Positions 1 to 10,651 of a stretch of 64,000 nt of DNA are shown in pieces; within the stretch, counting starts at the first letter, position 1, and each line of letters starts with the position of its first letter. The stretch is from assembly GCA_037783545.1 (NCBI GenBank), contig JBBELK010001639.1:1-64000 (forward strand). Direction: 5' to 3'. Made by a program: the position numbers and the translations under genes. Below the pieces are notes generated by a model, which searched no databases, was not told where the DNA came from, and was given only the letters and a program-made list of their open reading frames with translations. The DNA is from Henricia sp. BOLD:AAB3569 (taxonomy: Eukaryota > Echinodermata > Asteroidea > Spinulosida > Echinasteridae).

Positions 1-1483
1 AATTAGTACTGTCGGGAGTACTGTTTGGACCCAATTACCCTGACAACTGACGTAACATTAGTGGTCCATATAGTTTCAAAAAATGACCCATCACACAGCA
101 GAACTTAATCACTCTTCAAGGGGCGGTCGGGTTGGTGCATGCAAGTATGGTTTTCCCTGCCTTTCGGCTTTCCAGACGTGAACACAGTTTGCATTTTTAA
201 TTCCAAATTAATGGACCAAGAAACATACTGACATAATTTGTTTATATACGTGGTTTCCTCCCGTTTGGTACCCCGAAACTCCCCAGTCCCCAATAATTGC
301 ATAATCAAACGAATTTTCTTATCAAAATGACAACTGTCTTTAGATAGCGCTATCGAAACCAAAAAGGGCCAAATGCGGTGTCCTGAATAATGAATGACCT
401 ATCGAATCCCTTAAAATGGGTATAAAGGGCCATTGCAACTCAATAATTTTAATTTATTGTCATGACTTGCACGGTGGAGACAGCCATTTGGCAACTAAAC
501 TGTTTTTCTAATACAGACGTACAATATACTTCACAGGACTATGGTGAACGAAAGTGCGTCCGTAATCCCGCACAGGGATTTAACAAAATCCATAATTCAT
601 ACTGTCACGAATTGACGGATGCCCGATTTTAATAGTGAAATGCAGAAAAAGAGTGCATTGCTAACTCTAACATAAGCCACCATCCATGTCTCGGATGTCT
701 TGGTTTGCACATGTTCCGATGAGCACATGTGGTGAAACACATTACGTCTTGTGCAGAATACTACATATTACACATGAGGAGTGTTACCATACAAATATAA
801 TCGGACATCGGAACGACTGAGCATGCACGGTGGTCATCTAAGACCGTTTCATAACGGAATTAGCTTCTCTAATACAACGTATTTGCAATGCATATGAACT
901 ACCGAAGTGAAACGTCACCCTATTTTTAGGCAATGGATCGACGCTAAAAATCACCAAACTGTTTCCCTGTACTTTTGAATGGTGTTTTATCTGGCAGTCA
1001 TGATGTTTGGAGCCAATTACCGTCACACCTCGGTACTCCATAATGTAATCCGCAGCTTTTGACGGTGAACAATATTGCAATTTAGTCAATTTTGAATTGG
1101 ATTACACGTGCACTAAAGCAAAATCTGGTAAATTCATGAAAGCGATGTGTCTACGGAATCCATGGCGGAGACGGAATATTTGCTTTGACTGGTTGCATTA
1201 AAAAATACATAGTCTCACCTGGTACTGACATTTTCTGGAGTAAATTCGCTACAGAAGCTGAACTAAGAACGTCTTTCTTTGGCCAGTGTACTCTGCAGAA
1301 TTATTTCAACCATCCCAGTGCCGGAGAACTTCACTTAAGTCCACAAAAAACGAGGGGAAATTAAATTGTGGATGAAACACAAAACAGCCGTCTGCTCAGG
1401 GCGCTAGCTGTACAAAACAAATGGGCCTTTTGCCGACGGCTGTTGTGTGTACTGCTAATGCTTTACCTTTGACCTTTTCTTAA

Positions 1484-2351
1484 AGCCCCGTCACACTTAT
1501 TCGGAATTAGCAGGAATCAAGCAGAACCAGCCGGAATGACAAATTTTCAAAATTCGTGCCACGTTCGGGCGGGAATTTCAAACTGACCAACATTCTTACA
1601 GCTTTGTAAGAATGCCGTTCGAATACTTATAATGCGCTTCGAACCGTGCTGAGAAATGTGCTTATAATGTAACACGAATGTCCCGAGTGTACCAAGAATG
1701 GTCCCCGATAGGGTATAAAACGCTGCCGAATCTAGCATTTTCATCAGTCTCAGCCCAGACCATGTTGCTTTGCGGCAGCTAGCTGCGTTTTCATGCGATT
1801 CGGTGGTGTTCTGAATTACGTCCGTACTCATTCAAGGGCCAATCGGGACGTTCCGACTGCATTCGAGATGTATTCGAGCGGCAATAGAAATATTCAGAAG
1901 GCATTCGAAGTGCATTCCAGCTGAACTATTTTAGTATCAAAATAGATTCCGGCAGCAATCGAGATACACTCGAGGTGCATTCCGGCTCATTCGAGGCACA
2001 TTCGGGACATTCTGGCAGGATTGCCATGGCTTGCCATTTCGATTTTTCCCTCGAACGCGATCAGAATGTTTCGAATTCTGTTGGAATGCCGTAAGAATAG
2101 TTAGAATGCAGTCAAAATGCAGTTAGAATACACCTCGAATGCCGTTCGATATTTCTCCTCTTCGAATGCACCTCGAATGTTTTGAGCATGAGCAAAACAT
2201 TCGGGCCGGCCACAAGAATGGGCCCAAATGTTTGGAATGCACTCAGAATGCAGTCAGAATTTTTAGAATGCACTTCGAATATCCCGGAATACACGAGGAA
2301 GATTTATCCCGACGGCATTCCGGCTCAATCCGCCTCTAGTGTGACTGGGGT
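1484..2351. mobile_element. TIR element with TTAA target, decamer-rich interior
   Basis: Absent from the second copy of the block, where the empty site reads TTTTCTTAAGGGG near 12470. Left end AGCCCCGTCACACT and right end AGTGTGACTGGGGT are inverted repeats of each other with one indel. TTAA lies on the left (1480-1483) and ATAA on the right, consistent with a TTAA target duplication with one change. The interior is built from degenerate 10-11-base units of the form GAATGCAGTC, densest at 2040-2300. It has no transposase and is a non-autonomous element of piggyBac or Kolobok type by target site. Confidence 0.75.
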
Positions 2352-2755
2352 ATAAGGGATTCGGTACAGGAGTTGACGCTTACGAAAGGTCATTCATTAT
2401 TCAGGACACCCCAGAGAATCTATTAGCGTTGGTTTGGTTGATGTACTCGATATGATAATTAAACCGCCAATTACTGCTAATTAAGGGCTTTCTTAAGCAT
2501 AATAAGTACAGGAGTTGCAACTTAAGAAATGCCGATCATTAATTAGGGTTCATCAGAGGATAGTTTGGTGAAGGTTTGATTGATGTACTCGACTATGCTA
2601 ATAAAAGTGATTTTGGGGTCAAAAGGGGACCTTCCCCCTCCCTTAGGTACAGGATCTGCAACTTAAGAAATGCCATTCGGAGGTCACACTTGCCCCACCT
2701 ATTGATTCCACGCTTCAGACCTTTTGTACTCGTGATGATGAACAAATCGGTCTGG

Positions 2756-2846
2756 CACTATGAGCAACTAACAATGGAAATTGGGCACAAACCATTGTTA
2801 TTAACAATGGTGTATGCCCAATTTCCATTGTTAGTTGCTCATAGTG
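2756..2846. mobile_element. Near-perfect hairpin MITE, CACTA-like, 3-bp target duplication
   Basis: The 91-bp element starts CACTATGAGCAACTAACAAT and ends with the inverted copy, so nearly its whole length folds into one hairpin around TTATTAACAA. It is flanked by TGG (2753-2755 and 2847-2849). The empty site survives at about 12861-12878, where GGTCTGGGCTCCC is uninterrupted. A CACTA terminus with a 3-bp duplication is the signature of CACTA/EnSpm (CMC) transposons, so that assignment is an inference from ends only. A second copy lies at 5565-5667. Confidence 0.85.
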
Positions 2847-2862
2847 TGGGCTCCCAGACTAA

Positions 2863-3254
2863 TTCATGATTAACGAAAAGCCGAATCTTTTTTTCCCTAG
2901 CGTTTTTGACGCATGTTCTGCATGGCTAAAAAAACTATTGACGTGTTCGTGAGGCGAAACATATGGTTTTAAGTCAACGCGTCGTTTCACTCCAAATCGC
3001 CCCACCCAACAATCGGGACGCGTTTTGTCAAGGCGACGCGCGTCGCATTTACGCGCGAAAAAGCTAATAGGGAGGTCTTATAGATGCACGTAAATCGCGA
3101 CGCGAAGTGCTTTGTCGAGCACCCCGTCGTTACTTTGAGGACATCAAAAACCGACGAAAACAAAAATCCATAAATGTCACTTTCGTGCCAAGATAACTCC
3201 TTTGCCGTGACCAAAATTCGAGCCTTTGTTCTGACACCTCCTAAAGATAATGAC
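2863..3254. other. Unassigned spacer
   Basis: No gene or repeat recognised. The stretch 2960-3100 is rich in CGCG-type words, for example GACGCGCGTCGC near 3034, but shows no open structure or terminal repeats. Confidence 0.5.
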
Positions 3255-3852
3255 CAGGGCCCATGTGCATAAAAGGCTACTAGGCCTAGTTGGCAACTAA
3301 AATGGACTTAAGTTGCTTACTAAGCCTAGTTGATTACTAATTGTGATGCATAAAACCCAACTAGATATAGTAACATTCTAAAATTCTGGCAAAAGTTAGA
3401 GTTGATCTGGGGTACCTCTAAGTCACTAGATGACAACTAATCAGTCTGCCTTTGGACAACATGGCTCGTAGAATCATGGAGCTAAACAACTTTGTGCCTA
3501 AGCTTTGCTTCACAATGACGGATTACTTGTAAGTACTGGGCAGTAATGCAATGTTACAAAGACCCTTAGAAATGAGTTATGCTCAGTTGGAATGTGGTTC
3601 GAAGCTCAAACACAATAAACTTGTCTACAAGCCTATTGTATCTGACATAATCACCTCCTCTCCAAGGCCATAGCACCCAAATCGGTTACAAACCAAATTG
3701 TCCTAGTATGCAACTAGTAAGCAATGTGCCTAGTGAGGTTTTATGCAACACAAATTAGTTGCCAACTCCGTAGGTATAAACTAGGGAATTTATAATCTTA
3801 CTAAGCACTAGTTGGCAGCTAAACTAGTAGCCTTTTATGCACATGGGCCCTG
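3255..3852. mobile_element. 598-bp TIR element with near-perfect long TIRs
   Basis: The left end CAGGGCCCATGTGCATAAAA continues into GGCTACTAG. The right end is its reverse complement (3824-3852), giving TIRs of about 29 bp. CAGGG-type ends suggest a hAT-like MITE, but I cannot find the 8-bp target duplication expected for hAT. Subterminal repeats of the type CTAGTTGGCAACTAA occur in both halves. No coding capacity. Confidence 0.75.
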
Positions 3853-4016
3853 CAGTCGATTTAACGAAACACTGCGCAGCTTGCGCAACTTTTGACAAAT
3901 GGCGCAAGCCCCATAGCTTGTGTGTTATCTTCGTAAGAATGTTGCGCAACCTACGCAATAAAATGTTGCGCAAGTGGGCTACGCAACTGCGTAAGTCACT
4001 TCGCGTTGGCGTTTTT
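3853..4016. mobile_element. Degenerate copy of the GCGCAA hairpin MITE
   Basis: Begins CAGTCGATTTAACGAAAC and contains repeated TTGCGCAA and GCGTAAGT words with partial inverted symmetry. The order of motifs parallels the well-preserved hairpin at 61756-61877, which begins CAGCAGCCGATTTCAC. It abuts the preceding TIR element directly. Confidence 0.45.
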
Positions 4017-4064
4017 CCCTGACAGTGTGAATCCACCCTTTATTATGCAGAGTGTATACCCACT

Positions 4065-4088
4065 CCCCCTCCCCCTCCCCCTCCCCCT
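4065..4088. repeat. (CCCCCT)n microsatellite
   Basis: Four tandem CCCCCT units, seen directly. Confidence 0.95.
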
Positions 4089-4201
4089 CACCATTGTGAA
4101 TTCCCCTATTGTCTCTCAAATATTCAAGGAATTTAAATAACTCCTTTCAGGATATAGGGGGTGGGGTTGCCGCGTTAACAAAAGGAAAGAGCGTGTTGAG
4201 A

Positions 4202-4354
4202 TATATAGACCGTATCGAATAGCCGCCATTTCGAGGGGCACCTTTCGTTACTTTTAACCGTTCAACAATGGAAGCACAATATGTGCAACCATGCATGTCC
4301 TTAAGGAACAAAGAAACTGCCCCACGAAATTCGGCTATTCGATACGGTATATAG
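4202..4354. mobile_element. Short TIR MITE, TATAGACCGTATCG family
   Basis: The left arm runs TATAGACCGTATCGAATAGC and the right arm ends with its near reverse complement at 4334-4353. The arms extend about 34 bp to GGGGCA. The TATAGACC(A/G)TATCG terminus is shared with the foldback at 8373-8547, so the two may belong to one family. Confidence 0.7.
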
Positions 4355-4554
4355 GAGGACGAGGGGCAATCCTTTTGTGACATCGTGCTGGGTATATTTT
4401 CCCCCGACCTTTTTCCTGAAAGCGACACTCGTAAAATCTACGGGGAAAAAATTCCATGTGAATCCAGCCATTAAGTTAGCCCAGGGAAGAATTCAAGTTT
4501 TTTTTTAGCGTTGACCTAGTTACCTTGGCAACAAACAATGACGCGCGATATTAC

Positions 4555-5321
4555 TTTAGTACTGTTTAGACCCAATTACCCTGACAACTGACGTAACAAT
4601 GGTGGCCAGGTTCATAGTTTTTAAAAAATGACCCATAACACAGCAGAACGTCATCACTCTTCATGCGGCGGTCGGGTTGGTGCAAGTACGGTTTTCCCTT
4701 CCTTTTGGCTTTCTAGACGTGAAAACAGGATTTTTAATCCATGCAAATTAATGGACCATGAAACATAATGACATCACCATTTGTTTACATACGTGCTTCC
4801 CCCTAGTTCTGTCGTTTGGTACCCCGAGACTCCCCAGTCCCCAATAAATCCATAATAAAATGAAATTCCTATCAAAATGACAACTGTCTTACTATATCGA
4901 CAATCAAACCAAAAAGAGTTAAATGGTGTCCTGAATGATGAATGATGAATGACCTATCGAATAAATCAGACTGAGGTCATTATATAATTATAAAGGGCCA
5001 TTGTAACTCAATACATGTTATGGTCATAATCAGTATGGCTTTTTAAAGTATCCCATCTATGCAAATGTATAATCGCACGTTTATCAGATGCCAAAAAGTA
5101 CTTACAGTACACTATTTATAATGTCGTGTTTGTTACCATTGCTTTGAACGTCTTTAGTAGGATTTCTCTGAAATAATTAAAATTTTGATTCATTAATAAA
5201 GGACGTACAGCATGTATTTTAATATGTTATGACTTGCACGGTGCACGGAGACAGCCATTTGGGGCATTTTTTTGGCAACTAAACTTGTTCCCTAATGCAT
5301 GCAGACGTACAATATACTTCA
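4555..5321. repeat. Duplicated repeat block, copy 2, left part
   Basis: Corresponds to about 15-545 of the first copy. It contains about 200 extra bases at 5016-5220 relative to copy 1. It is cut at 5321 by the TIR element that carries piggyBac, and resumes at 10533. Confidence 0.8.
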
Positions 5322-5564
5322 GGGCCCGTATTCTAGAACGTTCTTTTAGCGTTAACCCTTTCAGTACCATCCATCCACCCACAGTTTTGCCTTTCACAAC
5401 CACAGTGTTGAATTTGGCATTGGCTGCTCTGTACCAAAGACCTTTTTGGAAATATACCTGTATGGCGCCCTCACAGGGCAGTGCCTGGAAAGGGTGTTTA
5501 TCTGCAGGCAAATGAATTGAGATAAATTTGTGCAAGCAGTCTGCGGCTTTCAAACTGTACCTGT

Positions 5565-5667
5565 CACTATGAGCAACTAACAATAGAAATTGGGCGCGCG
5601 CACACACCATTGTTGTTAACAATGGTGTGTGCGCGCGCCCAATTTCCATTGTTAGTTGTTCATAGTG
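5565..5667. mobile_element. Near-perfect hairpin MITE, CACTA-like, second copy
   Basis: 103 bp from CACTATGAGCAACTAACAAT to its inverted copy. It is the same family as 2756-2846 but with a longer GCGCGCGCACACACC centre. The flanks TGT and TGC are a one-mismatch 3-bp target duplication. It lies in the non-coding 3' side of the piggyBac element. Confidence 0.8.
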
Positions 5668-5992
5668 TGCATATGTTCATAGAATGACAAAGTAACAGAT
5701 GAGGTGTTTTTTATTTATTTATTTATTTGTTTGTTGGTTGACATTACTTTATTATATTCCCCCACCCTTTGAATATAACAAGGTCTGGTTTGAAGTCATT
5801 TCATTTCCGATTAGAACTGACAGAAGGGTGAAAAACTTGACAACATTCTTCAGAAACCGCAGTAATTAAGATTTCTCTTTGGCCTACATGACAAAAGACT
5901 TATTCGAAAAGTGTATAAATGTACCAGAATTATTGATCTTTGTTTTCATATTGCTGGAAAGTGGTACTCTAAACGCAACACAACGCAACACA

Positions 5993-6099
5993 CCCCCCCC
6001 CCGCTCAATGTTGGAATGGATGCTGGGCACGCTGCCGGGGTCCATGCCCAACATTGAACGGGGGGGGGGGGGGGGGGGGGGGGGGGGCGGGGGGGGGGG
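5993..6099. repeat. Inverted repeat with C-run and G-run arms
   Basis: CCCCCCCCCCGCTCAATGTT on the left is mirrored by AACATTGAACGGGGGG on the right, enclosing about 40 bases. The right arm runs into a G-tract of over 35 bases broken by one C and one T. The arms could form a C:G hairpin, and the G-run could be assembly-sensitive. Confidence 0.8.
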
Positions 6100-6429
6100 T
6101 GGTAGAGACTGACATCTTAAAAAGAACCCAGTCACATTACATAGCGACAACATTTTAGTCTGGATACCAAATGTGCATGTGAAAGGAAGTATGCCGGTAC
6201 ATCAGATGCTGTTCATGCGAAACTGAAGCACGCAAAACATACTAATTCACTTATTCACCTTTAGTAGGCGTCCATCCAATACATATTTTGTGTCAGTCGC
6301 TTGTTGTGCGTTGCGGGCAGCCTGTGACGATTAATATTTGACAAACGCATAACAGCCAGATCCGCCATTGGTCCGGGCAATGGCGCTACCCTGCTGTATT
6401 GATGAGTTGGAACCCTCTGAAGTTAAAGA

Positions 6430-6510
6430 CTTCAGAGAGGGAGGGGGGGGGGGGGGGGGGGGGGGGGAGGGGGGGGGGGGGGGGGGCGGTAGAGAGAGAG
6501 AGAGAGAGAC
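6430..6510. repeat. Poly-G tract followed by (GA)n
   Basis: Long G-run broken by single A and C residues, followed by about ten GA units (6490-6510). Directly visible. It lies downstream of the piggyBac stop codon. Confidence 0.95.
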
Positions 6511-7882
6511 TGACATCTTAAAAAGAAATGTAGTTTAGAGCGGTTTCTGAAGAACTTCTCAAGTAATCCTTAACAGATACGGTCTGGTCAGCTAGGTAGT
6601 GTGGTATTTCTCAAAGCAGTCAACTACACACATAAATTTATTGCATTGCTTGCACATAAAACGTGTTTGCCGTCTCCTAACTCTGGTACTACACACAGCA
6701 CAGTCGCGTTTGTTACCATTTTGGTTGCGGCAAGGATAGTGCTGACCTTGAGCTGTTCGTACTTGATTGTTCACTGGGCTGGCAGGAAGAGATTGGTGTT
6801 GCTTCCAAGTGGACAGCAAAGCCTCTATGATTCTCATTTGGAACTGGAGAGTGGACGGTTGAGGATTTGAAGGCACGCTACTGTACGCTACTCTGGCATT
6901 TAGCAGACATATGTCGAGAATGGTGACAAAAACTTTTTTCCACCATTTAACGGAGCGATGCGAATGAGTGTAATATGAGCACAGTTGACCAGCAAGATCG
7001 GTTCCGCCCATTCCTTTGTTGTACTCGGTGATGATGGCAGGTTTGTTGATATCGCGATATCCTGTTTCACTCTCTTTGCAGCGGACCTGTGTTTCTGTGA
7101 TTCTGCAGTCACCGTAGTTTGTGAGAAGTGTGACACGTTTCTTGTCATGCCACGCGACACACATTTGACCAGCTTTCTCATAAAATTTTGGGTCGTCGCC
7201 TCTCTTCATCGGAAACTTCTTTGGGTCAGCATCGAGTGGTAGTCCTTGTGAATTGTGGCGGACAGTCCCACAGCATCCAAAGCCCAGCTGGGTCAACCTG
7301 GCGAACAGAGCTGGACTAGAATACCAATTGTCCATGAATAATGTATGCCCCCCTGTGTATTACATTATCGACCAGTTTCAGGACGGCTTGGCCTGGTAGC
7401 GAAATGTGGGTTGGATGGCTGGTTGCACTATTTACTCCAGTAGGTTGACTGGTATCAGCCTGGCTTTGACTGCGTCCTGTGTAGATGTTCCAGGCACACA
7501 TGTATCCCGTCTCGGATTCAGTCAATGCGTAACATTTAACTCCCCATTTGATCGGTTTCCGTGGCATGTACTGCTTGAAGGACAGTCGTCCTTTGAACCG
7601 TATCATGCTTTCGTCAGGGGATAGGTTCTGTCTAGGACTGTAGACACGCAGAAAACTTGGTAGGACTATGTCTAGTAGTGGCTGTAGTTTGGACAGTCTC
7701 TGGTCATGAACGCCATTTCCTGCTTGTGGTCTGAGGTTGTCAGCAAGATGCAGGTACCGGAGGATTGTTTTGAATCTGTTGCGTGACATAGTTGCCGCGT
7801 ATAGGGGACACCTCAGAATTTCCGATGTAGACCAGTACAGACTGTATTGCGGTCGTCTGCTTATGCCCATGCAGAGGAGAAG

Positions 7883-7970
7883 TTCAGTTCAGTTCAGTTC
7901 AGTTCACTTTATTTCCATACACAATAATTGACATATTTATAAATACAGATTTTTAATGTATGGAGGGATC
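7883..7970 (-). mobile_element. LINE/SINE 3' tail inserted in piggyBac transposase
   Basis: On the minus strand the inserted piece reads through TGGAAATAAAGTGAAC into four or five GAACT units. This is the structure of a 5'-truncated non-LTR retrotransposon or SINE with a short-repeat tail. It separates the residues before AFVAFVG from LLLCMGI in a transposase domain that is normally continuous. The outer (upstream) boundary is uncertain by about 15 bases. Confidence 0.6.
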
Positions 7971-8372
7971 CCAAAAAAAGCAGAGCCAACAAATGCCACA
8001 AATGCCTTCATTTCGGGGACACCGACAGGACTCCATGTTTGGGAACTACCAGGATTTGCGTCCAAGGTTTGCCGAGCGTATCTGTTCGTCTCCGTCACTA
8101 GCAACTCCCAGACTGCCTGGCAGAAATACAGCAGGAAAACCTCCACTGGTTTTAAGTTGCTTACATCCACGGTGGGTACCTTCTTCCCCTTAAAGGCAAT
8201 CGGGAGTTTACGCCTGTATGTGGACAAGAAAGTGTTGATTAGGGTTAGCAACATAATATGAATGCCAAGGGTATACTCCGACTCCTGTCAGTGCAAAAAT
8301 TGGGAAAGTGCATTTGACAATAGTCTGGTACGTGCCATGCTATTCGACGGTTGGAAATAACAAGCGTACGTT

Positions 8373-8547
8373 CATAGACCATATTGCAAATCGTCTTTCA
8401 CCAACAGAGGGCGCTCCTCTGCAAAGCACTATGGAATTTATCAGGGGTCAAACTATCGATGGTTTCAGATCACCCCTCATAAATCCCAGTGCTTTGCAGA
8501 AGGGCGCACTTCGTTGGTGAAACACGCGGTTGGCGATATGGTCTATA
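8373..8547. mobile_element. Foldback MITE inside the piggyBac intron
   Basis: Imperfect palindrome with arms of about 70 bp. ATAGACCATAT (8374-8384) pairs with ATATGGTCTAT (8536-8546), and CTGCAAAGCACT pairs with AGTGCTTTGCAG further in. The tip of the terminus resembles 4202-4354. It lies wholly within the predicted 8214-8763 intron, so it would be removed by splicing. Confidence 0.7.
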
Positions 8548-9802
8548 GTATCGAATAAACACGAATGAAATGTCGAAAATCTTGGCCATAATTCTCCGCC
8601 TCAGAGATAATCGTAAGGTTTTAAAGATCCTGGCAATTTTGTTCTTATTTTGTGTGAGGCAGACATGTCTATAGCATAATATTATAAGCCTATAGAAATC
8701 CCCTTCAATCGGAGTTTTTTGTAATATACTAGCCTACTAGTAGTACTAGCTATATGCCCATACCTCGAACTACATGTAGCAGAACTGATTTCCTGCCATC
8801 CGCGACGAAAGTTCGGCTTCTCACCAGGACGTGGGGGTGTTGATGTTGTGGAGACGTCTTCATCTTCGCTAGCACTGGCCGGCTCGCCGGAGTCACTAGA
8901 GAAACTTTCTAGGGAAGAAAGGTCGGACCCGCTGTCGGCAAGGATTTCATCCAAAATGTTTGTAGCTTGGTCGCTTTCCATCATGTCCATGTCGTGTCGC
9001 GTCGGCGGGTGGCCTACTGCACTGAAGTGATTTCAAATTTGGCACGCCGTCTTTTATAATGGGACATATGAGGGCGCTATAACGCTTTGCGTTCAAAGCA
9101 TTACAACTTGTGCCATAATGGCACGTTGGTAGCGAGCATGACATTTTTTTGTGAACCTCAGTGGCACAATGGTACGGAACCGTCCCAAACATTTTGAGCC
9201 CGTTTGGCACATTGGTAATGAAAGGGTTAAGGGAGACTTTAAGACAACCTTTAGCTAAATTTTATTTCAAGAACCAACCTTTATATCGGGTCAAAGGACG
9301 CCTTTAGGTACCTTCCTGTAGCAAAGGTTGGGTCGTTTCAAGAACCTTCCTTCATTACAGGAAATGCTTTATTTTGCCTTAAGGAGGCCTTTAAACGTAA
9401 AGTTGGTCTGGAGTATCTTTTAGTCTTCCTTTATAGCAGCCAATGTGCAAGGATCTCTTCTGATACCTCAGCGAGGGTGATTACGTCAACCGATTAGCGC
9501 GTTTCTATGACGTCATTAGGGGTATGCCACGTATCAGGACACGTCTTCCTCAGTTTCAAGAGGATGATTTCAGTGATGACGCCTTTTTTAAAACGCCTGG
9601 CGAGTCTGCACTTCCGGGTTTAATAGTTTTCGGCCAGTTTTGGCCGAAAATGGGCGGGCTTTGGATATGCGGGTATGCAAGGTATGAATATTTAACATTT
9701 GTCTTGAGCCAATCAGGAGCTTCATGTGTAGCACGTAATGACGCGATGCATGCATTGTGCATGTAATGGCGTCCTCATGTTACGAGAACCGTGACATGAT
9801 CG

Positions 9803-10099
9803 ATGGACGAAATAAACAAATATTTTCGGGTTCGTAGCATTTATTGTGCTTGTTTGTTTACGTATTTGATTACACTTCTAAGGGAAAACGGTCGTAATAC
9901 GACAGCTTTCCTGAATGATTTGTGGGAGCTCTTAATACTGCCTCGGATGAACAAACTGGGGATCGCAGATCATAGCGTTTTTCAAACAGAACCTCCCGTG
10001 CGTCGACCAGAGAAATTTCAGCTCACGCTGGGGTGGTTTCCCTATTACTATAATGAGTTTCGCTGGCTGAATGCAGAACCACCAAGGCGTTGGGTTTAG
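9803..10099 (+). other. 98-codon open frame, unrecognised
   Basis: An open frame starting MDEINKYFRVRS lies in the core of the TIR element, between its subterminal repeats. The C-terminal half (LNDLWELLILPRMNKLG, FPYYYNEFRWLN) has ordinary amino-acid composition, but I recognise no domain. It could be a captured exon or chance. No second copy is visible here to test conservation. Confidence 0.15.
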
Positions 10100-10651
10100 G
10101 ACCGTACCGATACATGTACGTGCATAGCGCATGTGTACGTGTGCATAGTCGTAGCGCGGCGCGTTGTGAGCCAATACGTGCAACAGATTCCGTAGCTTGT
10201 AAGCGCTTTGTTCAGTTTTATCTTCAGCGGGCCGTCTAGAAGACAAGCCCAACGCCTTGATCAAGGCTAACACGGGACTAGAGAACTGACATCGTCCTGT
10301 TACAACAGCTCATTTATGAGCATAAAGGGAGCCTTAGAGAAAGTGTCCCTTCTTTAAAGGGGCCTTTAAACAATTTGTGGTAAAGGAAGACCTTAACATG
10401 AGGGAAGTTAAAGTGTGGTTCTTGAATACCATTTGTTAAAGGAGCCTTTAGCAAATGAACTCCTCAATAAAGGAAGCCCCTATAAAGGTCTACTTTAGGC
10501 CTATTTAAAGGAGGGTTTTAGAATACGGGCCCAGAACTATGTAAAGTTTCAGAAAATGCATAAACCCGCACAGAGATTTAAAAAAAATAATCCATACTGT
10601 CACGAATGGACGGGTGCCCATTTTAAATAGTGGAATGCAGAAAAAGAGTGC

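Larger units (their letters stand above)
1..2862. repeat. Duplicated repeat block, copy 1
   Basis: This block aligns in order with a second copy further right. 16-60 matches 4556-4600, 590-840 matches 10580-10650 plus 11585-11765, 838-1480 matches 11760-12476, and 2352-2862 matches 12475-12880. The copies differ by substitutions, short indels and whole transposon insertions. Homology stops near 2862, just past the sequence GGGCTCCCAGACT. No coding frame is conserved between copies, so I read it as non-coding repeat or segmental duplication. Because each copy carries insertions the other lacks, the pair supplies empty sites for the elements described below. Confidence 0.85.
6592..8990 (-). pseudogene. 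piggyBac transposase, broken
   Basis: Cut-and-paste transposase of the DDE_Tnp_1_7 (piggyBac) family. Exon 1 (8990-8764) begins MDMMESDQATN and is an acidic N-terminus ending in FRRGWQ. A GT donor follows at 8763-8762. The acceptor, preceded by TTTCTTGTCCACATACAG, gives exon 2 from 8213 in phase (phase 2), for a 550-bp intron. Exon 2 holds the ETNRYA motif, then is interrupted by a retro-inserted tail at 7883-7970. Reading resumes with the MGISRRP and YWS motifs. A catalytic aspartate lies in SPDESMIRFKG, another in MDNWYSSP, and YNKGMGGTDLAG and a cysteine-rich C-terminus (CxxC pairs, 6610-6720) follow. A C-run of six at 7348-7353 marks a frameshift just before MDNWYSS. The transposase is therefore inactive as read here. 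The family assignment is secure; the intron is inferred from splice consensus and frame. Confidence 0.88.
5356..9226. mobile_element. piggyBac transposon, complete ends, 3.87 kb
   Basis: The element sits between two TTAA sites (5352-5355 and 9227-9230). Its left end is CCCTTTCAGTACCA and its right end, read inward, is CCCTTTCATTACCA: TIRs of 14 bases with one mismatch. TTAA targeting and CCC-starting ends are piggyBac hallmarks. The element encodes a transposase on the minus strand and carries four later insertions or expansions: a CACTA-like MITE, two poly-G tracts, a LINE/SINE tail and an intronic foldback. Confidence 0.9.
5322..10532. mobile_element. TIR element (GGGCCCGTATTCT ends), host of a nested piggyBac
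   Basis: The ends GGGCCCGTATTCTA and TAGAATACGGGCCC are inverted repeats. The flanks rejoin to match copy 1 of the repeat block near 530-545, so the whole interval is an insertion. Removing the nested piggyBac leaves about 1.3 kb (5322-5355 plus 9231-10532). Long subterminal regions rich in CCTTTA/TAAAGG and CAAGAACC words recur in inverted orientation at the two ends. No clear target duplication could be placed, and no transposase was recognised. Confidence 0.75.

Noticed and set aside
3255-3852. Firm hAT assignment of the CAGGGCCC element
   Set aside because: No 8-bp target duplication could be found, so only the TIR structure is claimed.
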